The position numbers and the translations under genes were made by a program. 18,288 bases of DNA, taken from assembly GCA_938039305.1 (NCBI GenBank), contig CALHUZ010000449.1, positions 1 to 18,288 of the forward strand, given 5' to 3'. The notes beneath the pieces were generated by a model. That model worked only from the letters and a program-made list of their open reading frames with translations. It was not told the DNA's origin and searched no databases. This DNA is from an uncultured Saprospiraceae bacterium (lineage in GTDB: Bacteria > Bacteroidota > Bacteroidia > Chitinophagales > Saprospiraceae). Positions 7,370-14,591 of this stretch are shown here, one piece after another. Each line of letters opens with the position of its first letter. Positions within the stretch are counted from its first letter, which is position 1.

Positions 7370-8428
7370 ATGTATAACAGTAAAATAGCGGGTATGGGAT
7401 ATTATGTCCCTGAGAAGGTGGTCACCAATGATGACTTAGCCCAGTATATGGATACATCTGACGATTGGATCCAAGAAAGAACAGGTATAAAGGAACGTCG
7501 ATATGCAGAAAAACATAAAGAAACGGCAACTACCATGGGAGCTGAAGCAGCGAAGAAGGCGATCGCAGATGCTGGTATCAATAAGGAGGATGTTGATTTT
7601 ATCATTTTTGCCACACTGAGTCCTGATTATTTCTTTCCTGGTTGCGGCGTTTTGGTTCAAAGAGAATTGGGAATAACGGATACTGAAGTAGGAGCCATAG
7701 ATATACGCAATCAGTGTTCCGGCTTTATATATTCACTCTCTGTGGCTGATCAATTTGTGAAGACAGGTATGTATAAAAATGTACTTGTCATTGGAGCTGA
7801 GATGCATAGTATGGGACTGGATTTCAATACAAGAGGTCGCAATGTCACTGTCATCTTTGGTGATGGGGCAGGAGCGGTTCTATTACAACCTACAGAAGAT
7901 AATAGTAAAGGAGTGTTAACTACACATCTTCATTCTAATGGAACTAATGCGGAGGAATTAGCGATGATAACACCTGGTTCTCACGGAGGTTATCACCTTG
8001 GTCTTGAGCAATTTGGATTTCCAGAAGATGATAAACCGGGAGGAATTTATATCACTCAAAAGATGCTTGATGATCACCTGATCTATCCAAACATGAACGG
8101 GCCTTTAGTCTTTAAGACTGCCGTTACAAAATTTCCTGAGGTAATAAAAGAAGCTCTTGATAAGACTAATCATACTGCCGCAGATATAGATATGTTAATA
8201 CCTCATCAAGCGAATCTTAGGATCTCTCAGTTTGTACAGAGGATGCTGGGTTTGAACGATGATCAAGTGCATAATAACATACAGAAGTATGGCAATACTA
8301 CCGCGGCCTCTATACCTATTGCTTTATGTGAAGCGAGAGATGAAGGCAAAATCAAGGAAGGAGACCTCGTGTGTTTAGCAGCTTTTGGAAGTGGCTTTAC
8401 GTGGGGAAGTGCTTTGATCAGGTGGTAA
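7370..8428 (+). CDS. 3-oxoacyl-ACP synthase III family protein (FabH-type KAS III)
   Basis: 352 residues. The KAS III catalytic triad is clear: Cys116 in RNQCSGFIYSLSVAD, His279 in IPHQAN and Asn309 in YGNTTAASIP. The N-terminal MGYYVPEKVVTNDDL and DDWIQERTGIKERR are also standard FabH. The His-Asn spacing (30) equals that of E. coli FabH (244/274), but the Cys-His spacing is 163 rather than 132, so about 31 residues are inserted between roughly 175 and 250. The enzyme would condense a short acyl-CoA primer with malonyl-ACP to begin fatty acid synthesis; branched primers are usual in this phylum. No plsX or rpmF is adjacent, so it may be a second, specialised copy. It is transcribed divergently from the DUF5686 gene. 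No convincing promoter was seen (only TATCTTTC at 7336-7343). I leave the symbol blank because the long-form subgroup may not be the housekeeping FabH. Confidence 0.9.
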   Translation: MYNSKIAGMGYYVPEKVVTNDDLAQYMDTSDDWIQERTGIKERRYAEKHKETATTMGAEAAKKAIADAGINKEDVDFIIFATLSPDYFFPGCGVLVQRELGITDTEVGAIDIRNQCSGFIYSLSVADQFVKTGMYKNVLVIGAEMHSMGLDFNTRGRNVTVIFGDGAGAVLLQPTEDNSKGVLTTHLHSNGTNAEELAMITPGSHGGYHLGLEQFGFPEDDKPGGIYITQKMLDDHLIYPNMNGPLVFKTAVTKFPEVIKEALDKTNHTAADIDMLIPHQANLRISQFVQRMLGLNDDQVHNNIQKYGNTTAASIPIALCEARDEGKIKEGDLVCLAAFGSGFTWGSALIRW

Positions 8429-9293
8429 CAGGTTCGTCTTCCGCATGAAGAAATTCTCCGCAGAACTTACAGTGGACAGCATCAGTATCGTGGCCTTCTA
8501 AACTACAATACCTACAAGTCTGAGTAGAATACTCATGAGGCTCGTCATCATGGGTAGAACCTCCTTTGACTATTTCTGCACTTACTATGCCCGTTGGGAC
8601 TGCTATGACCGCATATCCAATGATCATAAGAATAGCAGATAGAAACTGACCCAGGGCGGTTTGTGGTGTTATATCTCCAAAACCTACTGTTGTGACGGTG
8701 ACTATAGCCCAGTAGATACTCCTAGGGATACTATCAAAATCCTCATTAGTTGATCCTTCTACTAGGTACATGACTGCGCCAGATATGCACACTATGATCA
8801 TTATAAACGATACGAAGACAATGAGCTTGGGCATCGAAGCCCGCACAGACTTAATGATGATGTTACCTTGATCTAAGTAAGGTACCATCTTGAAGATCCT
8901 AAACAAACGGAGCAATCTCAACGCCCTTAATATCAACAAAGAGTTGGTTCCAACAATTACGAGACTTAGGAAGGTAGGTATGATGGATAGAAGATCTATG
9001 ACACCATAAAAGCTGGTGGCATATTTCCAAGGTTTTTTCACTGTGATGAGCCTGATGATATACTCTATGGTGAAGAATATAGTAAATACCCACTCTATTG
9101 CGTAAAGGTAACTCTTAGTACGACCATCGAGATTTGGTAGGCTTTCCCAACAGACAGCAATGATGCTCAGAAAGATCGCAAAGAGTAAGACAACATCAAA
9201 GGCTTTTCCTTCGAAAGTGTCTGCCTCAAAAATGATTTCATGGAGTTTTTCTCTCCAATTCTTGATATGGACGGGTTTAGTGCTCTTGGGCAT
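8418..9293 (-). CDS. Voltage-gated potassium channel with C-terminal zinc ribbon
   Basis: A 291-residue six-TM channel subunit: S1 about 31-49, S2 65-82, S3 96-115, S4 119-136, S5 155-178, S6 214-238. S4 carries a basic residue at every third position (Arg123, 126, 129, 132 and Lys135), the voltage-sensor pattern. The pore helix ends in the K+ selectivity filter TVGFGD (202-207). The cytosolic tail carries CRYC (260-263) and CKFC (275-278), a short zinc ribbon, in place of an RCK or cyclic-nucleotide domain. The gene converges on the KAS III gene and overlaps its end by 11 nt. It probably sets or senses membrane potential in the inner membrane; the gating signal is unknown. Confidence 0.9.
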   Translation of the reverse strand: MPKSTKPVHIKNWREKLHEIIFEADTFEGKAFDVVLLFAIFLSIIAVCWESLPNLDGRTKSYLYAIEWVFTIFFTIEYIIRLITVKKPWKYATSFYGVIDLLSIIPTFLSLVIVGTNSLLILRALRLLRLFRIFKMVPYLDQGNIIIKSVRASMPKLIVFVSFIMIIVCISGAVMYLVEGSTNEDFDSIPRSIYWAIVTVTTVGFGDITPQTALGQFLSAILMIIGYAVIAVPTGIVSAEIVKGGSTHDDEPHEYSTQTCRYCSLEGHDTDAVHCKFCGEFLHAEDEPVTT

Positions 9294-9312
9294 CTTTATT
9301 CCTATAGTAGAC

Positions 9313-9344
9313 CAAAGATGGCGATAGCAACTGGATTAAGCAAA
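9313..9344 (-). promoter_or_regulatory. Possible promoter of the K+ channel gene
   Basis: On the minus strand TTTG (9344-9341) is followed after 20 nt by CATCTTTG (9320-9313), one mismatch from TAnnTTTG. The box is about 20 nt before the ATG at 9293. It also sits in a 57-nt gap after the 2TM gene, so co-transcription is an alternative. Confidence 0.3.
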
Positions 9345-9350
9345 GTTGAT

Positions 9351-9671
9351 TTATACAAAGTCATCATCTATCCAACTTCCTTGTTCATCACCGTCTTCTG
9401 GATGAAGTGCTCTTTTTCTTCTTTTTAAGCGCTCATATTCACGATCGATTTCTCCATCTTCCCATTCATTGGTGAAGATTTTAATACCATGAAAAGCCAC
9501 TGCAATTCCCCAGCAGAGTATAGGGAATATGGCCCAGAAATAATCTGTTGTGGCTAAGTTGATGAGTATAAAAAAGATACTCATGACCACCCAAGTTATG
9601 ACGTGAGAATAGAACTTCTTACGTTTTTGAACACGTTTCCGTGCATGCTCATATAGTTCTTGGGCTTCCAT
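9351..9671 (-). CDS. 2TM domain-containing small membrane protein
   Basis: 106 residues. A basic, helical N-terminus (YEHARKRVQKRKKFYSH, 7-23) leads into two hydrophobic helices at about 24-40 and 45-63. An acidic and basic tail follows (EWEDGEIDREYERLKRRKR, 69-87, then an Asp/Glu-rich end). This is the 2TM family (PF13239-type) common in Bacteroidota, sometimes found fused to or near histidine kinases, none of which is here. Its function is unknown. It precedes the K+ channel gene by 57 nt on the same strand. Confidence 0.8.
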   Translation of the reverse strand: MEAQELYEHARKRVQKRKKFYSHVITWVVMSIFFILINLATTDYFWAIFPILCWGIAVAFHGIKIFTNEWEDGEIDREYERLKRRKRALHPEDGDEQGSWIDDDFV

Positions 9672-9782
9672 TGATATAAAAGTAATACTTAAATATAGTA
9701 GAAGAGAGTGTATTCGAGGAATGGCCGTAGTTCATAGATTAATGACATCGAGATAGGTATAGATAGAGGGAGCTGGCCTTAT

Positions 9783-10544
9783 TTACCTGACGAATATCCA
9801 GTTGTCGTCAGACGAAAGCTCTTCATTGAAAGAGTAGCGATCTTCGTTGAACCCTTTTATATCTGCGATTTTCTTGATCCGATTCTTGATGATGTAGCGC
9901 GCCATCATACCTCTTGCCACCTTGGCGGTAAATGAAACAAACTTATATTTATCTCCTTTGAATTCTTTGAAGTTCACAGTTAAGATCTTCCCAGCTAATT
10001 TATCTTTATGTATTGATTTGAAGTATTCTTCGCTAGCTAGATTAATTAATATGTTTTGACCACTTTCTTCAAGGCTCTTGTTGATTTCATTGGTAATGGC
10101 TGTGCCCCAGTATTCATATAGGTTTTTTCCTTTGTCAGTAGCCAGTTTAGTACCCATCTCAAGTCTATAAGGCTGCATTAGGTCAAGTGGGCGTAAGACA
10201 CCATATAGCCCTGATAAAACCCTCAAATGTTTCTGAGCGAAGGTGTAATCCCTTTTGCTAAAATCACTGACATCTAAGCCTCTATAGACGTCTCCTACGA
10301 AGGTGTCTATCGCTCTTTTTCCAGTTGAAGCATTAGACCTTACTTTATAAGACTGAAACCGCTCTACATTAAGCGTAGCTAATTTGTCGCTTATGGACAT
10401 GAGTGATCTCAAGTCTGATACATCTTTCTTCTTAAGCACTTTGGCCAGTTTGTTTGCTTGAGTCGCTAAGGCTGGCAGTGTGTGATCTTCTTGTGAAATA
10501 GGAGTGAGATCCAAAGATTTGGCTGGAGATAGTACGATTATCAT
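9783..10544 (-). CDS. yaaA: Peroxide stress protein YaaA (UPF0246)
   Basis: 253 residues, close to the 258 of E. coli YaaA. Family signatures appear in order: MIIVLSPAKSLD (1-12), YRGLDVSDF (87-95), LSGLYGVLRPLDLMQPYRLEM (110-130), LYEYWG (142-147), NLASEEYFKSI (168-178) and AKVARGMMARYII (207-219). In E. coli the protein lowers intracellular free iron during H2O2 stress, and the fold binds DNA; the same role is assumed here. The ATG start gives the canonical N-terminus. It sits downstream of the DUF1573 terminator, so it needs its own promoter, which I could not identify. Confidence 0.92.
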   Translation of the reverse strand: MIIVLSPAKSLDLTPISQEDHTLPALATQANKLAKVLKKKDVSDLRSLMSISDKLATLNVERFQSYKVRSNASTGKRAIDTFVGDVYRGLDVSDFSKRDYTFAQKHLRVLSGLYGVLRPLDLMQPYRLEMGTKLATDKGKNLYEYWGTAITNEINKSLEESGQNILINLASEEYFKSIHKDKLAGKILTVNFKEFKGDKYKFVSFTAKVARGMMARYIIKNRIKKIADIKGFNEDRYSFNEELSSDDNWIFVR

Positions 10545-10565
10545 GGTGTTAATGACTGTTTGAAA

Positions 10566-10603
10566 TTAAAAAAGCCGAAAAACATTGAATGCTTTTCGGC
10601 TTT
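10566..10603 (-). terminator. Intrinsic terminator after the DUF1573 gene
   Basis: An 11-bp perfect inverted repeat, AAAGCCGAAAA (10571-10581) and TTTTCGGCTTT (10593-10603). After one A/C mismatch the stem can continue by a CAT/ATG pairing inside the loop. On the minus strand the stem is followed by a run of six T, giving a good Rho-independent terminator 22 nt beyond the DUF1573 stop and before yaaA. Confidence 0.85.
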
Positions 10604-10624
10604 AAAAGTTGTGTCTTTTATGAC

Positions 10625-11101
10625 CTACTTACCTCCTCCTGGCTTAAAAAGTCCAGTTTTTGGCTTAGGTACACTTTCTTCGGTCGCTGCTTTAGATATA
10701 TTTCCTAATACTTTAAGTACGATTGGATCGCCTCCTTGGTTAGTTGTAATCGTCACAGTTTTGTTAATCCTTCCTAATCTCTTAGTATCATATCTGATCT
10801 CTATCTCAGCAGTCTCTCCAGGCATCACTGGTTGCTTGGGATACGTAGGTACTGTACAACCACAGCTTCCTCTTGCATTTTTGATTACTAAAGGTGATGT
10901 TCCAGTGTTAGTGAACTTAGTTACTCTAAGTGGATCACCGTGCTGCTGAATCTCTCCGTAGTCTACTACTAAGTTATCAAAAGACATTACTGGGCCTTCA
11001 GTTGCAATCTCCATAGCTTCAGTTTCTGCTTGAGATTGTCCTGCAAAACCGAAACCTAACGAAAGGCTTAATATTAAGAACAGTTTAAATATATTCATCA
11101 T
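10625..11101 (-). CDS. DUF1573 domain-containing exported protein
   Basis: 158 residues beginning MMNIFKLFLILSLSLGFGFA, a signal peptide likely cut near GQSQA. The mature part is one DUF1573 immunoglobulin-like beta-sandwich: FDNLVVDYGEI (41-51), FTNTGTSPLVI (63-73), the hallmark SCGCTVP (79-85, Cys80 and Cys82), PGETAEIEIRYDT (94-106) and a C-terminal proline- and glycine-rich tail. The family is abundant in Bacteroidota periplasms and its role is unknown. It forms a single-gene unit with a promoter at 11118 and a strong terminator downstream. Confidence 0.9.
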   Translation of the reverse strand: MMNIFKLFLILSLSLGFGFAGQSQAETEAMEIATEGPVMSFDNLVVDYGEIQQHGDPLRVTKFTNTGTSPLVIKNARGSCGCTVPTYPKQPVMPGETAEIEIRYDTKRLGRINKTVTITTNQGGDPIVLKVLGNISKAATEESVPKPKTGLFKPGGGK

Positions 11102-11117
11102 GTATAATTTATTGATA

Positions 11118-11125
11118 CAAAGATA
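11118..11125 (-). promoter_or_regulatory. -7 box of the DUF1573 gene
   Basis: The minus strand reads TATCTTTG, an exact TAnnTTTG, 17 nt from the first ATG. Nineteen nt upstream is TTTC rather than TTTG, so the -33 element is imperfect. The predicted leader is about 10-13 nt. Confidence 0.5.
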
Positions 11126-11239
11126 AAGAATCCATAGCTCTTATGAAAGAATTGTTGAGAAGAGTACAGTTATGGATTTGTTAATCATAGCATAGGCGAT
11201 GGTGTCTACCACTTTATTTATGCCTCAAAGGGCATTTGG

Positions 11240-11272
11240 TTGTGCAAAGATGGGCCAAAGAGTCTATTTTTG
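11240..11272 (+). promoter_or_regulatory. Promoter for the E1 dehydrogenase gene (TTG-N22-TATTTTTG)
   Basis: TTG at 11240-11242 and TATTTTTG at 11265-11272, a perfect -7 element with a 22-nt spacer. The ATG follows at 11294, giving a leader of roughly 15 nt. It is arranged back to back with the DUF1573 promoter in the 192-nt divergent gap. Confidence 0.55.
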
Positions 11273-11293
11273 TAAGCTCAAAGATCAACCTAT

Positions 11294-13714
11294 ATGTACT
11301 TTCCTCAGTCGTTAGATAGCCCTATTCTTGACAAGATCTTATATAAGGATGGTGGAAAGAAGAAGGAGTTTATCAATGATGTAATCAAGGATCTCTGGAT
11401 GGCCTTGGTCAGTAGAGAATTGAGCCTTCAGGGTAGGAGAGAAGTCCTAACGGGCAAGGCAAAATTTGGCGTATTTGGAGATGGTAAAGAGTTAGCGCAG
11501 ATAGCCATGGCAAGAGCCTTTAAGAAAGGAGATCATCGGGCAGGTTACTACAGAGATCAGACTTTAATGATGGCTTTGGGTATATCTACCCCCGAGCAGT
11601 TCTTAGCCCAGATGTATAGTGATCCTAACGGCGATCCATTCTCTGGGGGGCGACAAATGACAGGCCATTTTGCAACGCCATATCTTGATTCAGAAGGATC
11701 CTGGTCTAATCATATGGATCAATACAACATAAGTTCGGGTATCAGCTGCACTGCGGGTCAAATGGGAAGGGCATTCGGTCTTGCCTATGCGTCGAAAAAG
11801 TATAGAGAACTTAATCTTCAAAAAACACATGGCCAGTTCTCAGACAACGGCAACGAAATTTGCTTTTGTACCATAGGTGATGCGAGTACAAGTGAAGGAA
11901 TATTTTGGGAAACTATCAATGCTGCCGCTGTAGAAAAGATACCGCTTTTGGTAGCTGTTTGGGATGATGGCTATGGCATCTCTGTTCCGGTAGAAAAACA
12001 AACTGTGAAAGGAAGTATCTCCAGAGCCTTAGAGGGATTCTTAAGGGATGAGAATGGAGATGGAATAGATCTTTACACTGTCAATGGGTATGACTATCAA
12101 CAGTTGTGCTTGACATTTGAGAAAGCGGCTAAAAAAGTTAGAAAAAAACACATTCCCGCAGTAGTTCATGTCCAGAAGTTAACACAGCAACAAGGCCATA
12201 GTACCTCAGGTTCACATGAAAGGTATAAGTCAAAGGAACGATTGAACTGGGAGAAAGAATACGACTGCAATGCTCGAATGATACAATGGGTATTAAAGAA
12301 CAATATCCTATCTAAAGAGCGCATAGATGAAATGCAAAGAGAGGCCAGGTCTTTCATAAGTGAGAGAAAGAAGATAGCTTGGAAAAGCTTTCAGAATCCT
12401 AACGATGATTGTAGAGCCGAACTGCTGGACATTTTTAAGAAAAGTGGTTTAGGTGAGGATGAAACACTTGAGCTAAAAAAACATGAAAATGAGTTAAAAG
12501 AACTTGTTTTTCCTACGAGAGGAGAGGTGCTCCAAGTAGCGAGGCAATGTCTTTATGTGCTTCATGCTCAAGAAGTAGAGCTACCAGAAGAAATCATAGA
12601 ATTTATTACAAAGCACACCAAGGCCATAAAAAAAGACTTCGGTACTCATCTCTATTCAGAAGGTCCCGGATCACCCCTTCAAGTTCCTGTGATACATCCC
12701 GAATATAATGATGATGCAGTGGAGCTACCAGGATATCAAATCATTAATGCCTTCTTTGATAAGGCATTAGAGGAACATGATGATTTAGTGGCATTTGGAG
12801 AAGATGTAGGGAAGATCGGCGATGTAAATCAAGGTATGGCTGGCCTTCAGAAGAAGTATGGCGAATCACGTGTTTTTGATGTAGGTATAAGAGAATGGTC
12901 TATCATGGGGCAAGGGGCTGGACTTGCTATGCGTGGATTAAAGGCTATCGCTGAGATCCAATACCTAGATTATCTAGCATATGCATTGCCCTTTCTGACA
13001 GATGATGTGGCAACGTTGAGATACCGCAGTGATGGACTACAGCAAGTCCCTATGATCATCCGAACAAGGGGGCATAGACTTGAAGGAATCTGGCATACTG
13101 GATCGCCTCTGGGTATGATGATTCATTCGCTACGGGGCATCCACATCTTGACGCCACGTAACATGGTGCAAGCTGCCGGTATGTACAATACATTGTTACA
13201 CGGCAACGATCCGGGTATCATCATAGAATGTCTGAACGGGTATAGACTAAAGGAAAGACTTCCGTCAAATATGGGGACCTATACGGTTCCGCTTGGCATC
13301 CCAGAGGTGCTTATCGAAGGAGAGCATCTGACTTTAGTGTCCTATGGTAGTTGTATCCGATATGCCATGAAGGCAGCTTTGAAGTTGAAAGAATTTGGCA
13401 TTAACATGGAAGTCATTGATGTTCAAACCTTGCTTCCATTTGATTTAGAAAGGGTAGTCGTGAATTCGCTAAGAAAAACCAATAAAATCCTCTTCTTGGA
13501 TGAAGATGTACCAGGGGGTGCAACAGCTTATATGATGCAACAAGTGTTAGAAGTTCAAGATGGATTCAGATATCTTGATAGCAAACCGTACTCTTTAACG
13601 GCTAAAGATCATCGCACTCCCTACGGAAACGATGGAGATTATTATGCTAAACCACAAGAAGAAGATATAGTTGAGTTGGCTTATGAGATAGTCTTCGAGT
13701 CTAAAATGTTCTAA
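11294..13714 (+). CDS. Fused alpha/beta E1 component of a 2-oxoacid dehydrogenase (branched-chain type)
   Basis: 806 residues joining two subunits that are often separate. The E1-alpha part (about 30-400) has RDQTLMMALG (88-97), GRQMTGHF (119-126) and a thiamine diphosphate motif starting GDASTSEG (195-202) and ending WDDGYGIS (223-230), where the usual final Asn pair is Asp-Asp. The E1-beta part (about 480-800) begins INAFFDKALEEHDDLVAFGEDVG and has REWSIMGQGAGLAMRG, PGIIIECLNGYR and an LDEDVPGGATA stretch. It would decarboxylate a 2-oxoacid and pass the acyl group to a lipoyl E2; no E2 or E3 is in the window. Architecture suggests the branched-chain class, giving isobutyryl-, isovaleryl- and 2-methylbutyryl-CoA, but the substrate cannot be read with certainty. 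It has its own promoter and no clear terminator downstream. Confidence 0.9.
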   Translation: MYFPQSLDSPILDKILYKDGGKKKEFINDVIKDLWMALVSRELSLQGRREVLTGKAKFGVFGDGKELAQIAMARAFKKGDHRAGYYRDQTLMMALGISTPEQFLAQMYSDPNGDPFSGGRQMTGHFATPYLDSEGSWSNHMDQYNISSGISCTAGQMGRAFGLAYASKKYRELNLQKTHGQFSDNGNEICFCTIGDASTSEGIFWETINAAAVEKIPLLVAVWDDGYGISVPVEKQTVKGSISRALEGFLRDENGDGIDLYTVNGYDYQQLCLTFEKAAKKVRKKHIPAVVHVQKLTQQQGHSTSGSHERYKSKERLNWEKEYDCNARMIQWVLKNNILSKERIDEMQREARSFISERKKIAWKSFQNPNDDCRAELLDIFKKSGLGEDETLELKKHENELKELVFPTRGEVLQVARQCLYVLHAQEVELPEEIIEFITKHTKAIKKDFGTHLYSEGPGSPLQVPVIHPEYNDDAVELPGYQIINAFFDKALEEHDDLVAFGEDVGKIGDVNQGMAGLQKKYGESRVFDVGIREWSIMGQGAGLAMRGLKAIAEIQYLDYLAYALPFLTDDVATLRYRSDGLQQVPMIIRTRGHRLEGIWHTGSPLGMMIHSLRGIHILTPRNMVQAAGMYNTLLHGNDPGIIIECLNGYRLKERLPSNMGTYTVPLGIPEVLIEGEHLTLVSYGSCIRYAMKAALKLKEFGINMEVIDVQTLLPFDLERVVVNSLRKTNKILFLDEDVPGGATAYMMQQVLEVQDGFRYLDSKPYSLTAKDHRTPYGNDGDYYAKPQEEDIVELAYEIVFESKMF

Positions 13715-13804
13715 TTAGGTCAAGTTAAGTGATATAAAGGCCCGCGCATCGCTGCACTACATATTAAAAAATTAACTAATATTGTAGGCTAACCGAATAT
13801 ATAA

Positions 13805-14533
13805 GTGAGGCATTTAGTCATTATCCCTACCTATAACGAGAAAGAAAACATCTCTTCTATCATAGAAGTGGTTTTGTCTCTTCCCGCTATGGAAGTATTG
13901 GTAGTAGATGATAACTCTCCTGATGGTACGGGCGATCTAGTTATCGAAATGATAGAGGCAGATTCCTCTAATCGCATTCATATATTAAGACGAGCGGGGA
14001 AGTTAGGATTAGGGACAGCGTATATCGCAGGCTTCAAGTATGCTCTTGAGCATAACTTTGATTATATATCAGAGATGGATGCTGACTTTAGCCATAATCC
14101 TAAAGACTTGATTCGTCTCAGGCAAGCATGTATCGAGGGGGCAGATCTTTCTATAGGTTCAAGATATGTATCTGGAGGAGGATTTGAAAATTGGCCTAAG
14201 CATAGAATTCTAATTTCTAAAGGTGGCTCTTTATATGTTCAGATGCTAACCTTCATGCCAATCAAAGATGCTACTGCAGGATTCATTTGTTATAGCGCAA
14301 AAGTGCTTAGGGCGATTAACTTAGATAAGATCGGCTTTACAGGATATGCTTTTCAGATAGAGATGAAGTATGTGGCTTGGAAGCTGGGTTTTAGCCTTAA
14401 AGAAGTACCTATCACTTTTAAAGAGCGAGAACTGGGCGTTTCTAAAATGAGCGCAGGCATTATTAAAGAAGCTGTGATCGGTGTATTAAATCTAAGGATG
14501 CGCAATATCAAAAAGTACTACGCGAATAAATAG
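13805..14533 (+). CDS. Polyprenol monophosphomannose synthase-like glycosyltransferase (GT2, DPM1-type)
   Basis: 242 residues, GTG start fixed by an in-frame TAA immediately before it. The N-terminus MRHLVIIPTYNEKENI is exactly that of the family. Motifs include VVDDNSPDGT (33-42), the metal-binding MDADFSHNP (91-99), IGSRYVSGG (117-125), DATAGF (155-160) and FKERELGVSKM (205-215). There is no C-terminal membrane pair, so it is the short, soluble or peripheral DPM1 form. It would transfer mannose (or another sugar) from a GDP-sugar to polyprenyl phosphate at the cytoplasmic face. The 90-nt gap from the E1 gene holds no terminator or promoter I trust, so co-transcription with E1 is possible. 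Confidence 0.88.
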   Translation: MRHLVIIPTYNEKENISSIIEVVLSLPAMEVLVVDDNSPDGTGDLVIEMIEADSSNRIHILRRAGKLGLGTAYIAGFKYALEHNFDYISEMDADFSHNPKDLIRLRQACIEGADLSIGSRYVSGGGFENWPKHRILISKGGSLYVQMLTFMPIKDATAGFICYSAKVLRAINLDKIGFTGYAFQIEMKYVAWKLGFSLKEVPITFKERELGVSKMSAGIIKEAVIGVLNLRMRNIKKYYANK

Positions 14534-14591
14534 GTCTTTAATTCCTTTGCAAGAGGCACCTTCTCTAAGACCTTGATCTGATAGACAGAAC

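Noticed and set aside
13715..13804. Promoter for the glycosyltransferase gene (TAATATTG near 13775)
   Set aside because: The box has one mismatch to TAnnTTTG and no TTG at the required distance.
14532..14573. Inverted repeat AGGTCTT/AAGACCT between the glycosyltransferase and CHU_C genes, with an inner AGAG/CTCT pairing
   Set aside because: It could be a bidirectional terminator, but the outer stem is only 7 bp, the two stems are separated by a 13-nt bulge, and no T-run follows on either strand, so I do not annotate it.
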